The notes: generated from the letters alone by a model not told the origin. 64,000 nt of DNA from Sthenelais limicola (GCA_942159475.1 OW804096.1:139365442-139429441), one strand, 5' to 3'; counted from the stretch's first letter, positions 46,798 through 57,307 are shown. Made by a program: numbers and translations.

Positions 46798-47166
46798 TGC
46801 TACCACACCTCAGCCCCCTCAGCCCCTCTCAGCCCCACAGTCTCCCAGGCCCCTCAGCTCTGTCCCCCTCAGTTCTCTCACATCTCGGCCCCTCAGCCCT
46901 CAGAGCTCAGTCCCTCAGCCCCTCAGCCCCTCAACCCCTCAGCCTCCTCAGTTCCCATCTGCCCCTTTCACACCTCAGCCCCCCCGTCCTCTCAGAACTC
47001 AGCCCCTCAGCCCCCACAGCCTCCACAAACCCCTCAGCCTCATCTTTTCCGATCTTTCCCTTTCACACCTCAGCCCCTCAGTCCCCTCAGTCCCAATAGC
47101 CCCCTCTTCCTCTACCACACCTCAACCACCCTCAGACCCCCCATCTCTACTTCCCTCAGTCCCTGA
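46798..47166 (+). repeat. Degenerate C-rich continuation of the minisatellite
   Basis: CAGCCCCTCAG-type words continue with irregular spacing and more interruptions. It stops 21 bp before the next MITE-A copy. Confidence 0.8.
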
Positions 47167-47186
47167 CCACACCTCAGTCCCTATGA

Positions 47187-47421
47187 GGGTCAGATTTTCA
47201 GAAAATGTACAATTGGCAGCTCTACACATTTAGGAAATTCTGCTAAAATAGGCTGACAAACGATGAATACCAGGTATATCTGAATATATTTGGTATCACA
47301 TTGATTCAAAGTATCAGTTCTGTTGTGTTAAACTGCATTTTGAAGCTCATAACTGTCTTAAATATGGGTTATTTGAGAGGATTGGTGAAGGCGAATTGGA
47401 CATTTTCTGAAAATCTGACCC
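47187..47421 (+). mobile_element. MITE-A copy, alpha
   Basis: Full 235 bp; ATGA on both sides. Confidence 0.94.
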
Positions 47422-47463
47422 ATGAATCCTCTTCCCCCAGACCCATCACCAGATTTTCAGAAA

Positions 47464-47698
47464 GGGTCAGATTTTCAGAAAATGTACAATTCACCTTCAC
47501 CAATTCCCTCAAATAACACGCATTTAAGACAAAAATAAAGCTCAAACTACAGTTCAACCTAACCAAACAGATTGCTAGAATCAATGCAATACCGAATATA
47601 CTCCAATTTACCTAGTGTAGACCAAATTGCAGCCTAATTTAGTAAAATGTAATAAAAGTGTACAGCTGCCAATTGTACATTTTCTGAAAATCCGACCC
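47464..47698 (-). mobile_element. MITE-A copy, beta
   Basis: Full 235 bp. The bases just left (AGATTTTCAGAAA at about 47451) repeat part of its own end, as if it landed in or duplicated another A terminus. Only 42 bp separate it from the previous, oppositely oriented copy. Confidence 0.92.
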
Positions 47699-47910
47699 AC
47701 TAGTGTTCTACCACTAGTACAGGTGGTTCACCACAGGAATGTAGGAACACAGACTATAGTAAGCTACACATGACAGGTTGTATGTTCCCCCATATAGGAC
47801 GGCCCTATAGCACCTACCTGTGGCACCTACCTGCCTCTTAGATTAATGAGACAAGGCACAGGACAAGGAAGAGAAACTGCGTCCCAAACTGCAAACTGTA
47901 GTGAACGTAT

Positions 47911-48144
47911 GGGTCAGAGTTTTAGAAAATGTACAATTGGCAGCTCTACACATTTAGAAAATTCTCCTAAATTAGCCTGAAAAATGAAGAATACCGGGTA
48001 TATCTGAGCATATTTGGTACGCATTGATTTAAAGTATCAGTTCTGTTATGTTAAACTGCATTTTGAAGCTCATTTTTGTCTTAAATGTAGGTTATTTGAG
48101 CGGATTGGTGAGGGCTAATTGTACATTTTCTGAAAATCTGACCC
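47911..48144 (+). mobile_element. MITE-A copy, alpha
   Basis: 234 bp; GTAT on both sides. Confidence 0.94.
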
Positions 48145-48168
48145 GTATGGCCCACTCTGCTCAAATAT

Positions 48169-48510
48169 GTGATGTGTTATAGGAAAATGAGCCACAAGTC
48201 GCAAAATTGCTATTTTTCAAAGCGTTATATTCACAAGATGTGTATGTGGGAATGTTTTCATTTTTGGGTTGCTTACCGTTTCTTGTAGCATGAATACATA
48301 CATACATGTAGCAAATTTCAAGACAGTGTATTCAATATATTTTGTTTTTCTAAGGTCATCATATAGATAATATTTAGCTACTTTACTAGTAAATTTCCAC
48401 CCAGACATATTGCAAACTTTTTTTTTCAAAAATAAAAACTTAAAATATAGAAAAATATTTAATAGATGTTCTACTGTTTACTATCATCATAATCTGCTTG
48501 GTCCTGTGAC
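48169..48510 (-). mobile_element. MITE-B copy, right end eroded
   Basis: Left end GTGATGTGTTATAGGAAAAT is complete; homology ends near TGCTTGGTCCTGTGACC. Confidence 0.8.
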
Positions 48511-49117
48511 CGATATGAAAACATTGATAGCAAATAATGAAAACATCATAATAAACATGATGTCAAAGTTTTAAAGTGAAAAAACTTGCATTTGGGGGTC
48601 TGACAAAACTGGACAATACATAAACCTGCCACCAGAGGACCCCGACCTTGACCTTTGTGACCCCGACCTTGACCTCTGTAGTCACATTATATTATGTTTG
48701 TTCAAGCTGCTCTGCATACGTCTACTTGGGTCAGAACCACTGTAATAATGAGATTCCTAAAATTGCCTTCCCAAATTAATAAATACAAGTTTATAAGTTG
48801 AATGATTTGGAGGCAACTTAACTGAAACAAACCATGGTATTCAATTTTGTTACCCCTTTATTTGGTGACCCCAAATACAAGTTTAACTAAAGTTTTAGTA
48901 ATGAATTATCAATTTGTGAGAATAATTTCCCAACAATTCATGGCTTGGGAACCAAGGGACACCGTTCGTTGCTCCTCGACTTGTTATGTTAACAAGAGGT
49001 CATTATCACGGTCGTTATCCTAATCGTTAATGATGATAGTATAAGACAGACTCAACAGCAGCTCTCATCGTAAGAGTTCTTTTTACAGTTAACTATATTT
49101 ACTTGAGCAATATATAT
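48511..49117. other. Unique DNA with clustered TGACCT-type words
   Basis: At 48640-48685 GACCCCGACCTTGACCT is repeated, giving several TGACC(C/T) words that resemble nuclear-receptor half-sites. No gene is supported. Confidence 0.4.
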
Positions 49118-49397
49118 AGTTGTTCTAGTTGTCTTAAGGATACTATTACTTATAGCTGTTTTAATGATACAATTACTTATTGGCCTAGTTGTTTTAACGA
49201 TACAATTACTTAAAGTTGTTTTAACGATACAATTACTTAAAGTTGTTTTAACGATACAATTACTTAGAGCTGTTTTAACGATACAATTACTTAGAGCTGT
49301 TTTAACGATACAATTACTTATAGCTGTTTTAACGACACAATAACCTATAGTTCTTTTAACGATACAATAACTTATATTTGTCTTAGCGATACAATTA
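49118..49397. repeat. 27-bp tandem array, about 10 units
   Basis: Unit AGTTGTTTTAACG, ATACAATTACTTAA. Central units are nearly identical while the outer ones drift (TCTTAAGGATACTATTAC, CGACACAATAACC), the pattern expected of a local array. Confidence 0.92.
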
Positions 49398-49737
49398 CGA
49401 TTATGACAAGCAATCGATTAAGAATATCCCTGGTACATAAACTGGGGGCATTAAACGAATCCCCCCAAAACAAGAGAAGTAAGGGAAAAACCCAAAATAC
49501 CTGGAAATGCTGATGTTATTTATACAAATGCAGCACCTTCATGCCCCTAGTTGTTGGTCACGTGACCTTACACAAACACGCCCCTCTCCCCGTGCGTGGT
49601 ACATGTGAGGTGAAGGGCGGCACGTCCTTCTACTTTTCTTTTCTTACTTTTTGTTTGGCAAGAAGAAAACGTTCGCACCCTTTTGTTAAACTTCCAACTT
49701 CCAACATATAATAATATGACCCCATATGTGATGTGTT
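49398..49737. other. Unique DNA
   Basis: Nothing recognised. Confidence 0.4.
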
Positions 49738-50137
49738 CCAGGAAAATGAGTCACAAGTCGCAAAATTGATATTTTTCAAAGTGTTTCTTCACAAGATCTC
49801 TTTATTGAAATGTTCTGATTCTTAGTGGGTTTAGCACTCATTGTCATATGAATTCATGTAACAAATTTCGGGACATTATCTTAAATATGTCCTTGCGTTT
49901 TGAAGTACTTCATATGGAGTATATTTAGTTACTTTACTGGTAATTACTCATCCAGAAACATTGCAAACTTCTTTTTTTTTCAAAAATAAAAATATCAAAT
50001 GTAATATATAGAAATACTTTTTGGGTGACATAGTGTTTACTATCATTGGAATCACATTGATCCCTTCTTTTAAAATATGGTGATATCTCAAAATCCATAT
50101 TTTGCGACTTATGACTCATTTTCCTAAAACGGATCAC
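49738..50137 (-). mobile_element. MITE-B copy
   Basis: Complete 400 bp; ATAT on both sides; ends GTGATGTGTTCCAGG and CCTAAAACGGATCAC. Confidence 0.92.
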
Positions 50138-50230
50138 ATATTTCCATTAGTAGACATGGTAGTAAGATGTTCTTTAGGCTTTAACTCACGTTTCTTCCAC
50201 TGAAGACACATATTTACAACTACTAGTATA

Positions 50231-50802
50231 GGAGTCAGATCGTCAGAGAATGTACAATAGGGGACTTGCATGTCTCACTGCGCATGTCTATTCCAGTGCA
50301 TGATGGGATGCATTCAATTCAATTCTGACATACAAATATCTAGCAATATTTTCTATAAAAATTGCAATGATCTTTTCACCAATATCTTAGCTTGTGTATA
50401 AAATGATTTATAAAATACCAATGCATGATGGGAACGATGAAGACCTGTTTCCAATCCTGTAAAACATGTGGTTAATTTCATGAGATAATTGTTAAATATT
50501 TCATGCTGAACAAAGCATGTTTTCCATCAATTTTACACTGTACCGTTAGTCCCATAATTCAATGCGAATCAAGATTCAAAATGGCGGCTATGCAAGTCCC
50601 CTATTGACAGCTCTATTCATTTAGTAAATTCTGCTAAATTAGGCTGAACAATGAAGAATACCGGGTATATCTGAGTATATTTGGTATTGCGTTGATATAC
50701 AGTATCTGTTTTGTTATGTTAAACTGCATTTTGAAGCTCATTTCTGTCTTAAATTTGGGGTATTTGAGAGGATTGGTGAAGGTGAATCATACATTCAGAA
50801 AA
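50231..50802 (+). mobile_element. MITE-A copy, alpha, split by MITE-C
   Basis: Left end GGAGTCAGATCGTCAGAG. The element breaks inside CAATTG for MITE-C (50259-50602), resumes at TTGACAGCTCT and ends irregularly at CATACATTCAGAAAATC where another A copy begins. Confidence 0.85.
50259..50602 (-). mobile_element. MITE-C copy 3, nested in MITE-A
   Basis: 344 bp, AT on each side; opposite orientation to copies 1 and 2. Ends AGGGGACTTGCATG and CATGCAAG-type TGCAAGTCCCCT. Confidence 0.9.
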
Positions 50803-50988
50803 TCAGAAAATGTACAATTCACCTTCACCAACCCTCTCAAATAAACCACAAATTAAGACAGAAATGAGCTTCAAAATACAGTTTAACATAACAAAACAAA
50901 TCAGGTTCAAAATACGGTTTAACATAAGCAGACAGATTTATAATAGATGTGCAGAGCCGCCAATTGTGCATTTTCTGGCGATCTGAAC
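50803..50988 (-). mobile_element. MITE-A copy, mosaic
   Basis: Starts TCAGAAAATGTACAATTC, carries alpha sequence (GACAGAAATGAGCTTC), then jumps to gamma sequence (AAATCAGGTTCAAAATACGG) and ends GGCGATCTGAAC. It has no usable outer end. Confidence 0.8.
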
Positions 50989-50999
50989 TATATATATAT

Positions 51000-51368
51000 G
51001 TGATGTGTTTCAGGAAAATGAGTCATAAGTTGCAAAAAATAGATTTTGAGATACTATTATATTTAAAAAGAGGAGATCAAGGTGATTCCAATGATAGTAA
51101 ACATTAAAGGCATTAAATAAGAATTTCAATATTTCAATATTGTTGGGTGAACAATTACTGGTAAAGTAGGTAAATGTACTCCATGGGATCTTAGAAATGC
51201 ATGAGTACATTCAATACACTATCCTGAAATTTGGTCCATGTATTTATGAGACCTATCTGACTAGATACTCCAAAAATAAAAACATTCCAAAAAGGAGATC
51301 TCGTGACTAAATGACTTTTAAAAATATGAATTTTGCGACTTATGACTCATTTTCCTGAAACACACCAC
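51000..51368 (+). mobile_element. MITE-B copy
   Basis: Ends GTGATGTGTTTCAGG and CCTGAAACACACCAC; flanks ATAT and AAAT. Confidence 0.88.
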
Positions 51369-51952
51369 AAATAGCCTCTGTATATTGTTTAGCTGGTCAC
51401 ATTGTGTTCAGATTTGAGAAATAAACGGGCAAGGCAAACCACCCGGAAACATATATCCAGTGCTGTAATGCTAACATCTGTTACCTTCTGGTACTCTGGA
51501 TTCATTGACCAACTATCGAGTCTTCGTTTTTAGAACAAATAAATCCATACACTCCATGTTTACAAGCTGGCATAATTATGTAAATCATAAACTAACTCCA
51601 CTGTTAATAATAGTAACGTGCGGCCTTGACCCCCGAAGCAGCCATGTCACATATATGTCCATAAGTATCTGGAAAATATACCTTTTTGATCAATTATTTT
51701 TTAATTATTGTGGTTTTGTTAATAGCTTTGTGTATTTTAGGATGTATCTCTAGTTATTTATGCAGGCATGTACAACAGTCTTAGCCATCTTAGCTTGACG
51801 AGGATCAGATATATGTTACCATAATGTCCATAATTATATGGAAAGTATACGTTTTTGATCAATTATTTTTGAATTATTGCGCGTTTATTAATAACTTTGT
51901 ATATTTTAGAATTTATTTTTAATCATTTACACAGGCATTTATGGGTCAGATT
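51369..51952. other. Unique DNA with a local duplication
   Basis: About 90 bp (GTCCATAAGTATCTGGAAA... at 51657 and GTCCATAATTATATGGAAA... at 51826) occur twice in tandem-like spacing of 170 bp, followed each time by GATCAATTATTTTT and TTGTATATTTTAG-like words. No gene. Confidence 0.5.
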
Positions 51953-52176
51953 TTCAGAAAATGTACAATTCAATTTCGCCAATCTTCTCAAATAACCCAA
52001 ATTTAAGACACAAATCAGGTTCAAAATACAGTTCAACATAACCAGACAGATGTATTGAATGAATACAATACAGAATACACTCAGATATACTTAGAATTTA
52101 TCCTTTTCACTCTAATTTAGCAGAATTTGAGAAATGTGTAGAAGTGTAGATTGTGCATTTTCTGAGAATCTGACCC
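51953..52176 (-). mobile_element. MITE-A copy, gamma
   Basis: 224 bp; TTAT on both sides. Confidence 0.93.
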
Positions 52177-52348
52177 TTATACAACAGGATCAGACATGTT
52201 CTAGCACTAGTACAAATTTAGCTAAACAATACAAAAATACAATGGGGGCGGGGGAGGGGGGATGGGATGAGATGGGATGAAATGGAGGTCTAGAAGGATG
52301 AAACAAGATGGAATTTAAATTATACAGTTATAATTTGTGCTCATATAA

Positions 52349-52583
52349 GGGTCAGATTTCCAGAAAATGTACAATTGGCAGCTGTACACATTTAGTAAAT
52401 TCTGCTAAATTAGGCTGCAATCTGGTCAATACTAGGTAAATGTGAGTATATTTGGCATTGCATTGATTCTAGCAATCTGTTTGGTTAGATTGAACTGAAT
52501 TTTGGACTTTATTTTCGTCTGAAATTTGGGTTATTTGAGAGGATTGGCGAAGTTGAATTGTACATTTTCTGAAAATCTGACCC
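52349..52583 (+). mobile_element. MITE-A copy, beta
   Basis: Full 235 bp; flanks ATAA and ATAT. Confidence 0.93.
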
Positions 52584-53013
52584 ATATATACATCATTCAG
52601 TTATAGTTCACATATACATTAAATAAATCATGAAATGGACAAGACCTAGAAATAGAAATGCCTTTACGCGCATGTAATCTATAAGATATTAACAAATTGC
52701 TAAATTCCAGAGTAACAGACTACAACCCCCCCAAAAAAAAATAAAAAAAAAAATAAAATAAAATCATGATCAAACACAAATATAGTTACCCCAAACCTTA
52801 TACTCTATTAAAATTAAAACAGCAATAGCCCACTAATAAATTTATCATATTTTCCACTATTGAAATAATTGAAAATCGGATAAACAATTGTTGCATTGTA
52901 ACATCCAATAATAATAGCATGGAAATTAATAAAAACAAGAGGACCAGGTCAATCAGTTAGCCAAGCAGCTATTCACGTTAAGGGAGGAACAGCTGTGACA
53001 AGACTAGATCAAT
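52584..53013. other. Unique AT-rich DNA
   Basis: An A-rich simple stretch lies at about 52730-52765. Nothing else. Confidence 0.4.
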
Positions 53014-53083
53014 AGGGGGATTTACATTGCAGATGTCTGCAGTGCATGTTGCGATGGATTCAGTTGAAATCTGACATACAAAT

Positions 53084-53491
53084 GTGATGTGTTCCAGGAA
53101 AATGCGTCATAAGTCGCAAAATTCCTATTTTTCAAAGTGTTTTATTCACAAGATGTCTTTGTGTCAATGTTTTTATTTTTGGGGTGCTTAACGCCGTCTA
53201 TAGCATGAACACATGTACCAAAATTCAAGACAGTGTATTAAATATATCCATGCATTTCTATGCTAATCTACTAGAGTACATTTAATTATTTTACTGGTTA
53301 TTGCCCCCGAGAAATAGTGCAAAGTCTTTTTTCCAAAAACAAAAATATCAAACTTAAAATAAACAAATAATTATTAGATTATTAGGCTGTTTACTATCTT
53401 TGGAATCGTCTCGATCTCATCTTTTCAAATATGGTGATATCTCAAAATCCATATTTTGCAACTCATGACTCATTTTCCTAAAACGAACCAC
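53084..53491 (-). mobile_element. MITE-B copy nested in MITE-C
   Basis: 408 bp, flanked by AAAT on both sides. The uninterrupted site (ACATACAAATATCTAGCAA) can be read in MITE-C at 50330, so the 4-bp duplication is certain. Confidence 0.95.
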
Positions 53492-53724
53492 AAATATTTA
53501 GCAATGATCTTATTGACAATTGCAAGGATCATTTCACGAATATCAAAGATTATGTAAATGAGGTATAACAAACCAAATGCATGATGGGAAAGCTGAACTC
53601 CTGCTTGATTGAATCATGTGAGATGCATGGCTATCATTGTTAAACATTCCATGCTGAACATAGCATGTTTTCTACAGATTTTACACTGTCATACATCTCC
53701 CATAATTCCATGTGAATCAGGATT

Positions 53725-53832
53725 TTTTTAAAAAAATATTTTTATTGGCCATATTACATTACAAATCATTAGTTCATATTCGTTTCAAAATACGCATAAC
53801 AGACAGAGCTATTATATTTCGTGCGTTGCCCT
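53725..53832 (-). mobile_element. Retroelement 3' end, family F
   Basis: Same block as 24949-25056: T/A tail, ATATTTTTATTGGCCATATT, then TACGCATAACAGACAGAGCT and ATTTCGTGCG. Confidence 0.7.
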
Positions 53833-53863
53833 TACGTTAAATTATCCCGATCTAACATTGGTT

Positions 53864-54028
53864 CAGTCCATGCTCACAGCCTCTCAGATAAGAATGGCAT
53901 TTCAATGATTGGACGCCTACTGCGCTAATAACCTTCATGACCATAATGGATTTCTAATAGCATGTTGCGGTTTGGAGCGAGAGGCCTTCCCTCAGTTTGG
54001 AGGGACTCTCAACTCTGACCCTAGACTG
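53864..54028 (-). mobile_element. MITE-E copy 4
   Basis: Reversed copy: CAGTCCATGCTCACAGCC at the left and GACCCTAGACTG at the right. Inner words TTGGACGCCTACTGCGCTAA and GAGCGAGAGGCCTTCCCT match the other E copies. Confidence 0.7.
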
Positions 54029-54041
54029 GATTCATTGATTT

Positions 54042-54362
54042 AAATTTGATTTAGAAAATATTTTATTCAGGTCTACAACATTTCCACACGTACAAGTATG
54101 AATATTTTCAGGACAGCCTGATTTAAACAATTAGAGAAAGGAAGATGTTATACATTAACGCTGTTTAGGACAGTACAATTTTAAATACATTCATATATTA
54201 AATGAGATAATTTACTAAATTAAGTTACAATTAAATACAAAATGAATAAGGTACACGATAATTAATGAGAATTAAGAACAAACCTCCGACTCGTATCACC
54301 TTGTCAGTGGTGGGCTATTGAGAAGAAGGGAAACATTAAAAACATGATTTTATACAGTTTGT
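54042..54362 (-). mobile_element. Retroelement 3' end, family R1
   Basis: TTTGATTTAGAAAATATTTT then ATTCAGGTCTACAACATTTCC and GGACAGCCTGATTTAAACAA, closely matching 41911. Confidence 0.65.
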
Positions 54363-54398
54363 CGACGCTGACGAAGATGGCGGACATGCAAATCCCCT

Positions 54399-55088
54399 AT
54401 TGTCATATTACATTTTCGCCTCCTCCTCCTCCTCGTCATCCTCCTCTATTTATGTATTGACATATGGCGTATGTTGGAGCGGTGGATATAGTTGTAGCTA
54501 AAGGTACTGTTGTCACTGACAGCTCCCACTCACACACACACACTCACACAACCACATTAAACTGCAGTGTGTCGCATCTTACTCCAGCTTCTCCACTTTA
54601 AACGTCTTCTTTTACCTGAAGGATCTTCATTTCAAGGATTATAAAACATGTTCTCTTCAGAGAGTTTAGAAGCTGTGCAGAATGATTGTGTCGGAGAGAT
54701 GTTTTATATATGAGGATGGATACATTTTGTGTAGTTATGTAATCGGTCAAGTGCACGGATAATATACAGGAATGCATGATCAATGCAGGGAAGTTTTAAT
54801 TGTTGAATTGGGATCCTATTTCTGCCCGGAGATGTTACCAGGATATATTCACAAGCTTTCCCAGTGCTTCATGCATGTCTTTTAGGATGCACAGAGGATT
54901 TAAAGTACACATTCAAGTACAAATTATGGACGCTGTTTCCAAATTGCTAACATATAATATTGGAAAATTCCTCGCCATCATTCCTCATCATCTTTACTTC
55001 CCCTCGTCTTTAAATATAAAGATCTAACTGATTCCATTCAAATGTCAAGGGCCTCTGAAAATCTAACTGGACTACAACTGGATGTCCT
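54399..55088. other. Unique DNA, no gene seen
   Basis: A CTCCTCCTCCTCCTC run lies near 54420 and an ACACAC run near 54533. The 75-codon frame at 54800-55027 is unsupported. Confidence 0.4.
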
Positions 55089-55322
55089 GGGTAAAGTCTT
55101 CGGAAAACGTACAATTGGCCTTCACCAATTCTCTCAAATAACCCAAATTTAAGGCAAAAATCAGGTTCGAAATACAGTTCAACATAATCAAACAGATTTA
55201 TTGAGTGAATACAATACAGAATACACTCAGATACACCTAGTATTTATCAATATTCACTCTAATTTAGCAGAATTTGAGAGATTGTAGAACTGTAGATTGT
55301 GCATTTTCTATAAATCTGACCC
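55089..55322 (-). mobile_element. MITE-A copy, gamma, mixed ends
   Basis: Left end GGGTAAAGTCTTCGG, right end ATAAATCTGACCC; TCCT on both sides, a non-AT-rich duplication that fixes the element boundary. Confidence 0.93.
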
Positions 55323-55357
55323 TCCTGGCAGTGGAACGCATGGATGTATTACTATAT

Positions 55358-55591
55358 GGGTCAGATTTTCAGAAAATGTACAATTTACCTTCCAAATCCT
55401 CTCACATAACCCAGATTTCAGACGAAAATAAAGCTCAAAAGACAGTTCAACCTAACCAAACAGATTGCTGGAATCAATGCAATGCCGAATATACTCGAAT
55501 TTACCAAGTATTGATCAAATTGCAGCTCAATTTAGCAGAATTTACTAAAGGCGTACAGCTGCCAATTGTACTTTTTCTGAAAATCTGACCC
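55358..55591 (-). mobile_element. MITE-A copy, beta
   Basis: 234 bp; ATAT on both sides. Confidence 0.93.
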
Positions 55592-55699
55592 ATATAGCGT
55601 GAAGTTTATGCAGACATGTTTACATTTGTAAAACATCGTGATGTAGTGAATGTGTGAGCCATATGGTCTATATATCCCCCGGAGGTCATATATAAAGCA

Positions 55700-55892
55700 C
55701 AGTCTAGGCCCAAAGTTGAGAGAGTCCCTTCAAATGAAGGGAAAGCATCTCGCCTCAAACCGCAAAGTGCCATTATAATTCCATGAAGGCCGCAAAATGT
55801 CATTATAATCCCATTAGAACGCCGAGGAAACCGATTAGCGAAGTAGGCTGACATATCATTCTTATCTGATCCGAGGGTTTGGACCTAGAGTG
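55700..55892 (+). mobile_element. MITE-E copy 2
   Basis: CAGTCTAGGCCCAAAG at the left, TTTGGACCTAGAGTG at the right; inner order as copy 1 with a short deletion before CCGATTAGCG. Confidence 0.8.
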
Positions 55893-55904
55893 AGGAGTTT
55901 TGAG

Positions 55905-56015
55905 GTTTGATTTGGAAAATATTTTATTCAGGATATGAATAATAACACTGTGCTGTTTTCATCACAAGCTGAGGCATTTTATAAGATGTTAAATTCAGTC
56001 AGTAGTAGAAAGCCC
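55905..56015 (-). mobile_element. Retroelement 3' end, family R1
   Basis: TTTGATTTGGAAAATATTTT and ATTCAGG mark the tail; the rest has drifted. Confidence 0.5.
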
Positions 56016-56204
56016 TAATCACCCCCTATTTTTCTAGGGGTCACTTGATTTCCATTACCAGTTTTAGCCTTAGTCGTAGCCTTGTGGTTAAGCTTATCGC
56101 TGTATGCGGTGAACTGCAACGCTTGAGGAATGTGGCTTTCTGGACAGGACTGAATTATAAAGATCGAGAGTGATTACAATGACGTCATAATGACAATAGC
56201 TTGA

Positions 56205-56296
56205 ACTAGACTCCTCCAAAATGAAAACTATCTGATCAAGGGTTTTTGTGAAAAACATTTGAAAAATATGATTTATTTCGATTTTTGACACATCAC
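56205..56296 (+). mobile_element. MITE-B right-end fragment
   Basis: CTCCTCCAAAATGAAAACT, then TTTGAAAAATATGATTTATT and TTGACACATCAC. It abuts the tRNA-derived element. Confidence 0.65.
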
Positions 56297-56299
56297 ATA

Positions 56300-56530
56300 T
56301 AAAGGAGTTTCGAGGTGGCAGAACTGTTTATAGCACTGACCTTAGACTTGGAATGCGAGTGTAGTGGGTTCGAGTCCTGCTGAAGCTGCTTTTTTATCTC
56401 CACCAAGTCACTAAGGGATAGGATCAACTGTATGAGATGGCTTGGTTTTGGCGAAGAAGAATTATTCAACCACATCTCTGCTTCCCTTCTGGGATAGCGT
56501 TTGGGATAGGGATTGATTCTACAAAAGGAG
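56300..56530 (+). mobile_element. tRNA-derived SINE
   Basis: The head has a polymerase III A box (TGGCAGAACTG, 56316-56326) and a perfect B box (GGTTCGAGTCC, 56367-56377), spaced as in a tRNA. The flanking arms do not form a good acceptor stem, so a working tRNA gene is unlikely. A TTTTTT follows at about 56390, then a body ending GGGATAGCGTTTGGGATAGG. Head plus unrelated body is the SINE layout. A second A-box-like word (TAGCCTTGTGGTTAAG) lies at about 56078. Confidence 0.65.
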
Positions 56531-57105
56531 GAACAATATTCATTATTATTTCAGCTTTTGGGTGTTAAAGGTCATATGCATAACCATTAGGACTTACACA
56601 AAGCTTTCATTTGATAACAATGATTAATTCCACATTCCAAAATGCGATTAATTGATATTGATCGTTATTTTCCCACATCATACGTCAATTTGTTATCTGT
56701 TCAATAAATCCAACAGAAAACAGTCGAACAGAAGATGGGGCAAGATCTCGACCAGAGCATAACAAATGATACCTCTTTGTTAATCATCGATTAATAGAAT
56801 ACTAACAAATAACATGAATTCCATGTTGTTGTGAAAGAATGCCCCTTGCCGAAGAAATGAGACTTTTAATGCACTACACACACGCGAGCAACGATCGCAT
56901 CAACGGACCCGACAGGCTGATAATTGTTCAATCCAGAACACGTACTTGGAAATATTACCATAGAATTTGTGGCTTCGTCAGCAATGCTTAACAATGGTGC
57001 TAATTCAGCTGAATGTGTATATAACGAGAATGTAGAGTCATAGGTGCAGGAGGAGGTTGAGTGAACCGAGACATGATAGCTATGGAGTTCAGGATGGTAG
57101 TGCGC
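56531..57105. other. Unique DNA, no gene seen
   Basis: Nothing recognised. The 136-codon minus-strand frame at 56866-57276 runs through MITE-E and is not supported. Confidence 0.4.
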
Positions 57106-57307
57106 CAGTCTAGGCTCAGAGCTGAGAGAGTCCCTCCAAAGTAAGGGAAAGCCTCCCCAGCCTAGGCTCAGAGCTGAGAGAGTCTCTCCAAAGTAAGGGA
57201 AAGCCTCTTGCTCCAAACTGCAAAATGACATTACAATTCCATTAGGACACCTATACTCCAGGGCCGGGAAATCCATTAGCGCAGTAGGCGTCCAATCACA
57301 TAGACTG
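57106..57307 (+). mobile_element. MITE-E copy 3 with internal duplication
   Basis: The first about 53 bases (from CAGTCTAGGCTCAGAG to GGGAAAGCCTCC) are repeated once in tandem at 57159. Right end eroded to CATAGACTG. Confidence 0.75.

Larger units (their letters stand above)
53014..54398 (-). mobile_element. MITE-C copy 4, exploded by nested insertions
   Basis: Left end AGGGGGATTTACATTGC, right end GACATGCAAATCCCCT. The body is interrupted by MITE-B (53084-53491) and by a stack of retroelement tail F, MITE-E and retroelement R1 (53725 to about 54365). The C pieces in between (TTTTACACTGTCATACATC, CATAATTCCATGTGAATCAGG) keep the family order. Confidence 0.8.

Noticed and set aside
43004..47166. 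Two long open frames (556 and 831 codons) as a proline/serine-rich protein
   Set aside because: The 33-35-bp unit has no TA or TG, so every plus-strand frame is open; unit lengths not divisible by three shift the frame constantly, and no coding signature is present.
56300..56385. Functional tRNA gene
   Set aside because: A and B boxes fit but no consistent acceptor stem can be paired, and a SINE-like body follows.
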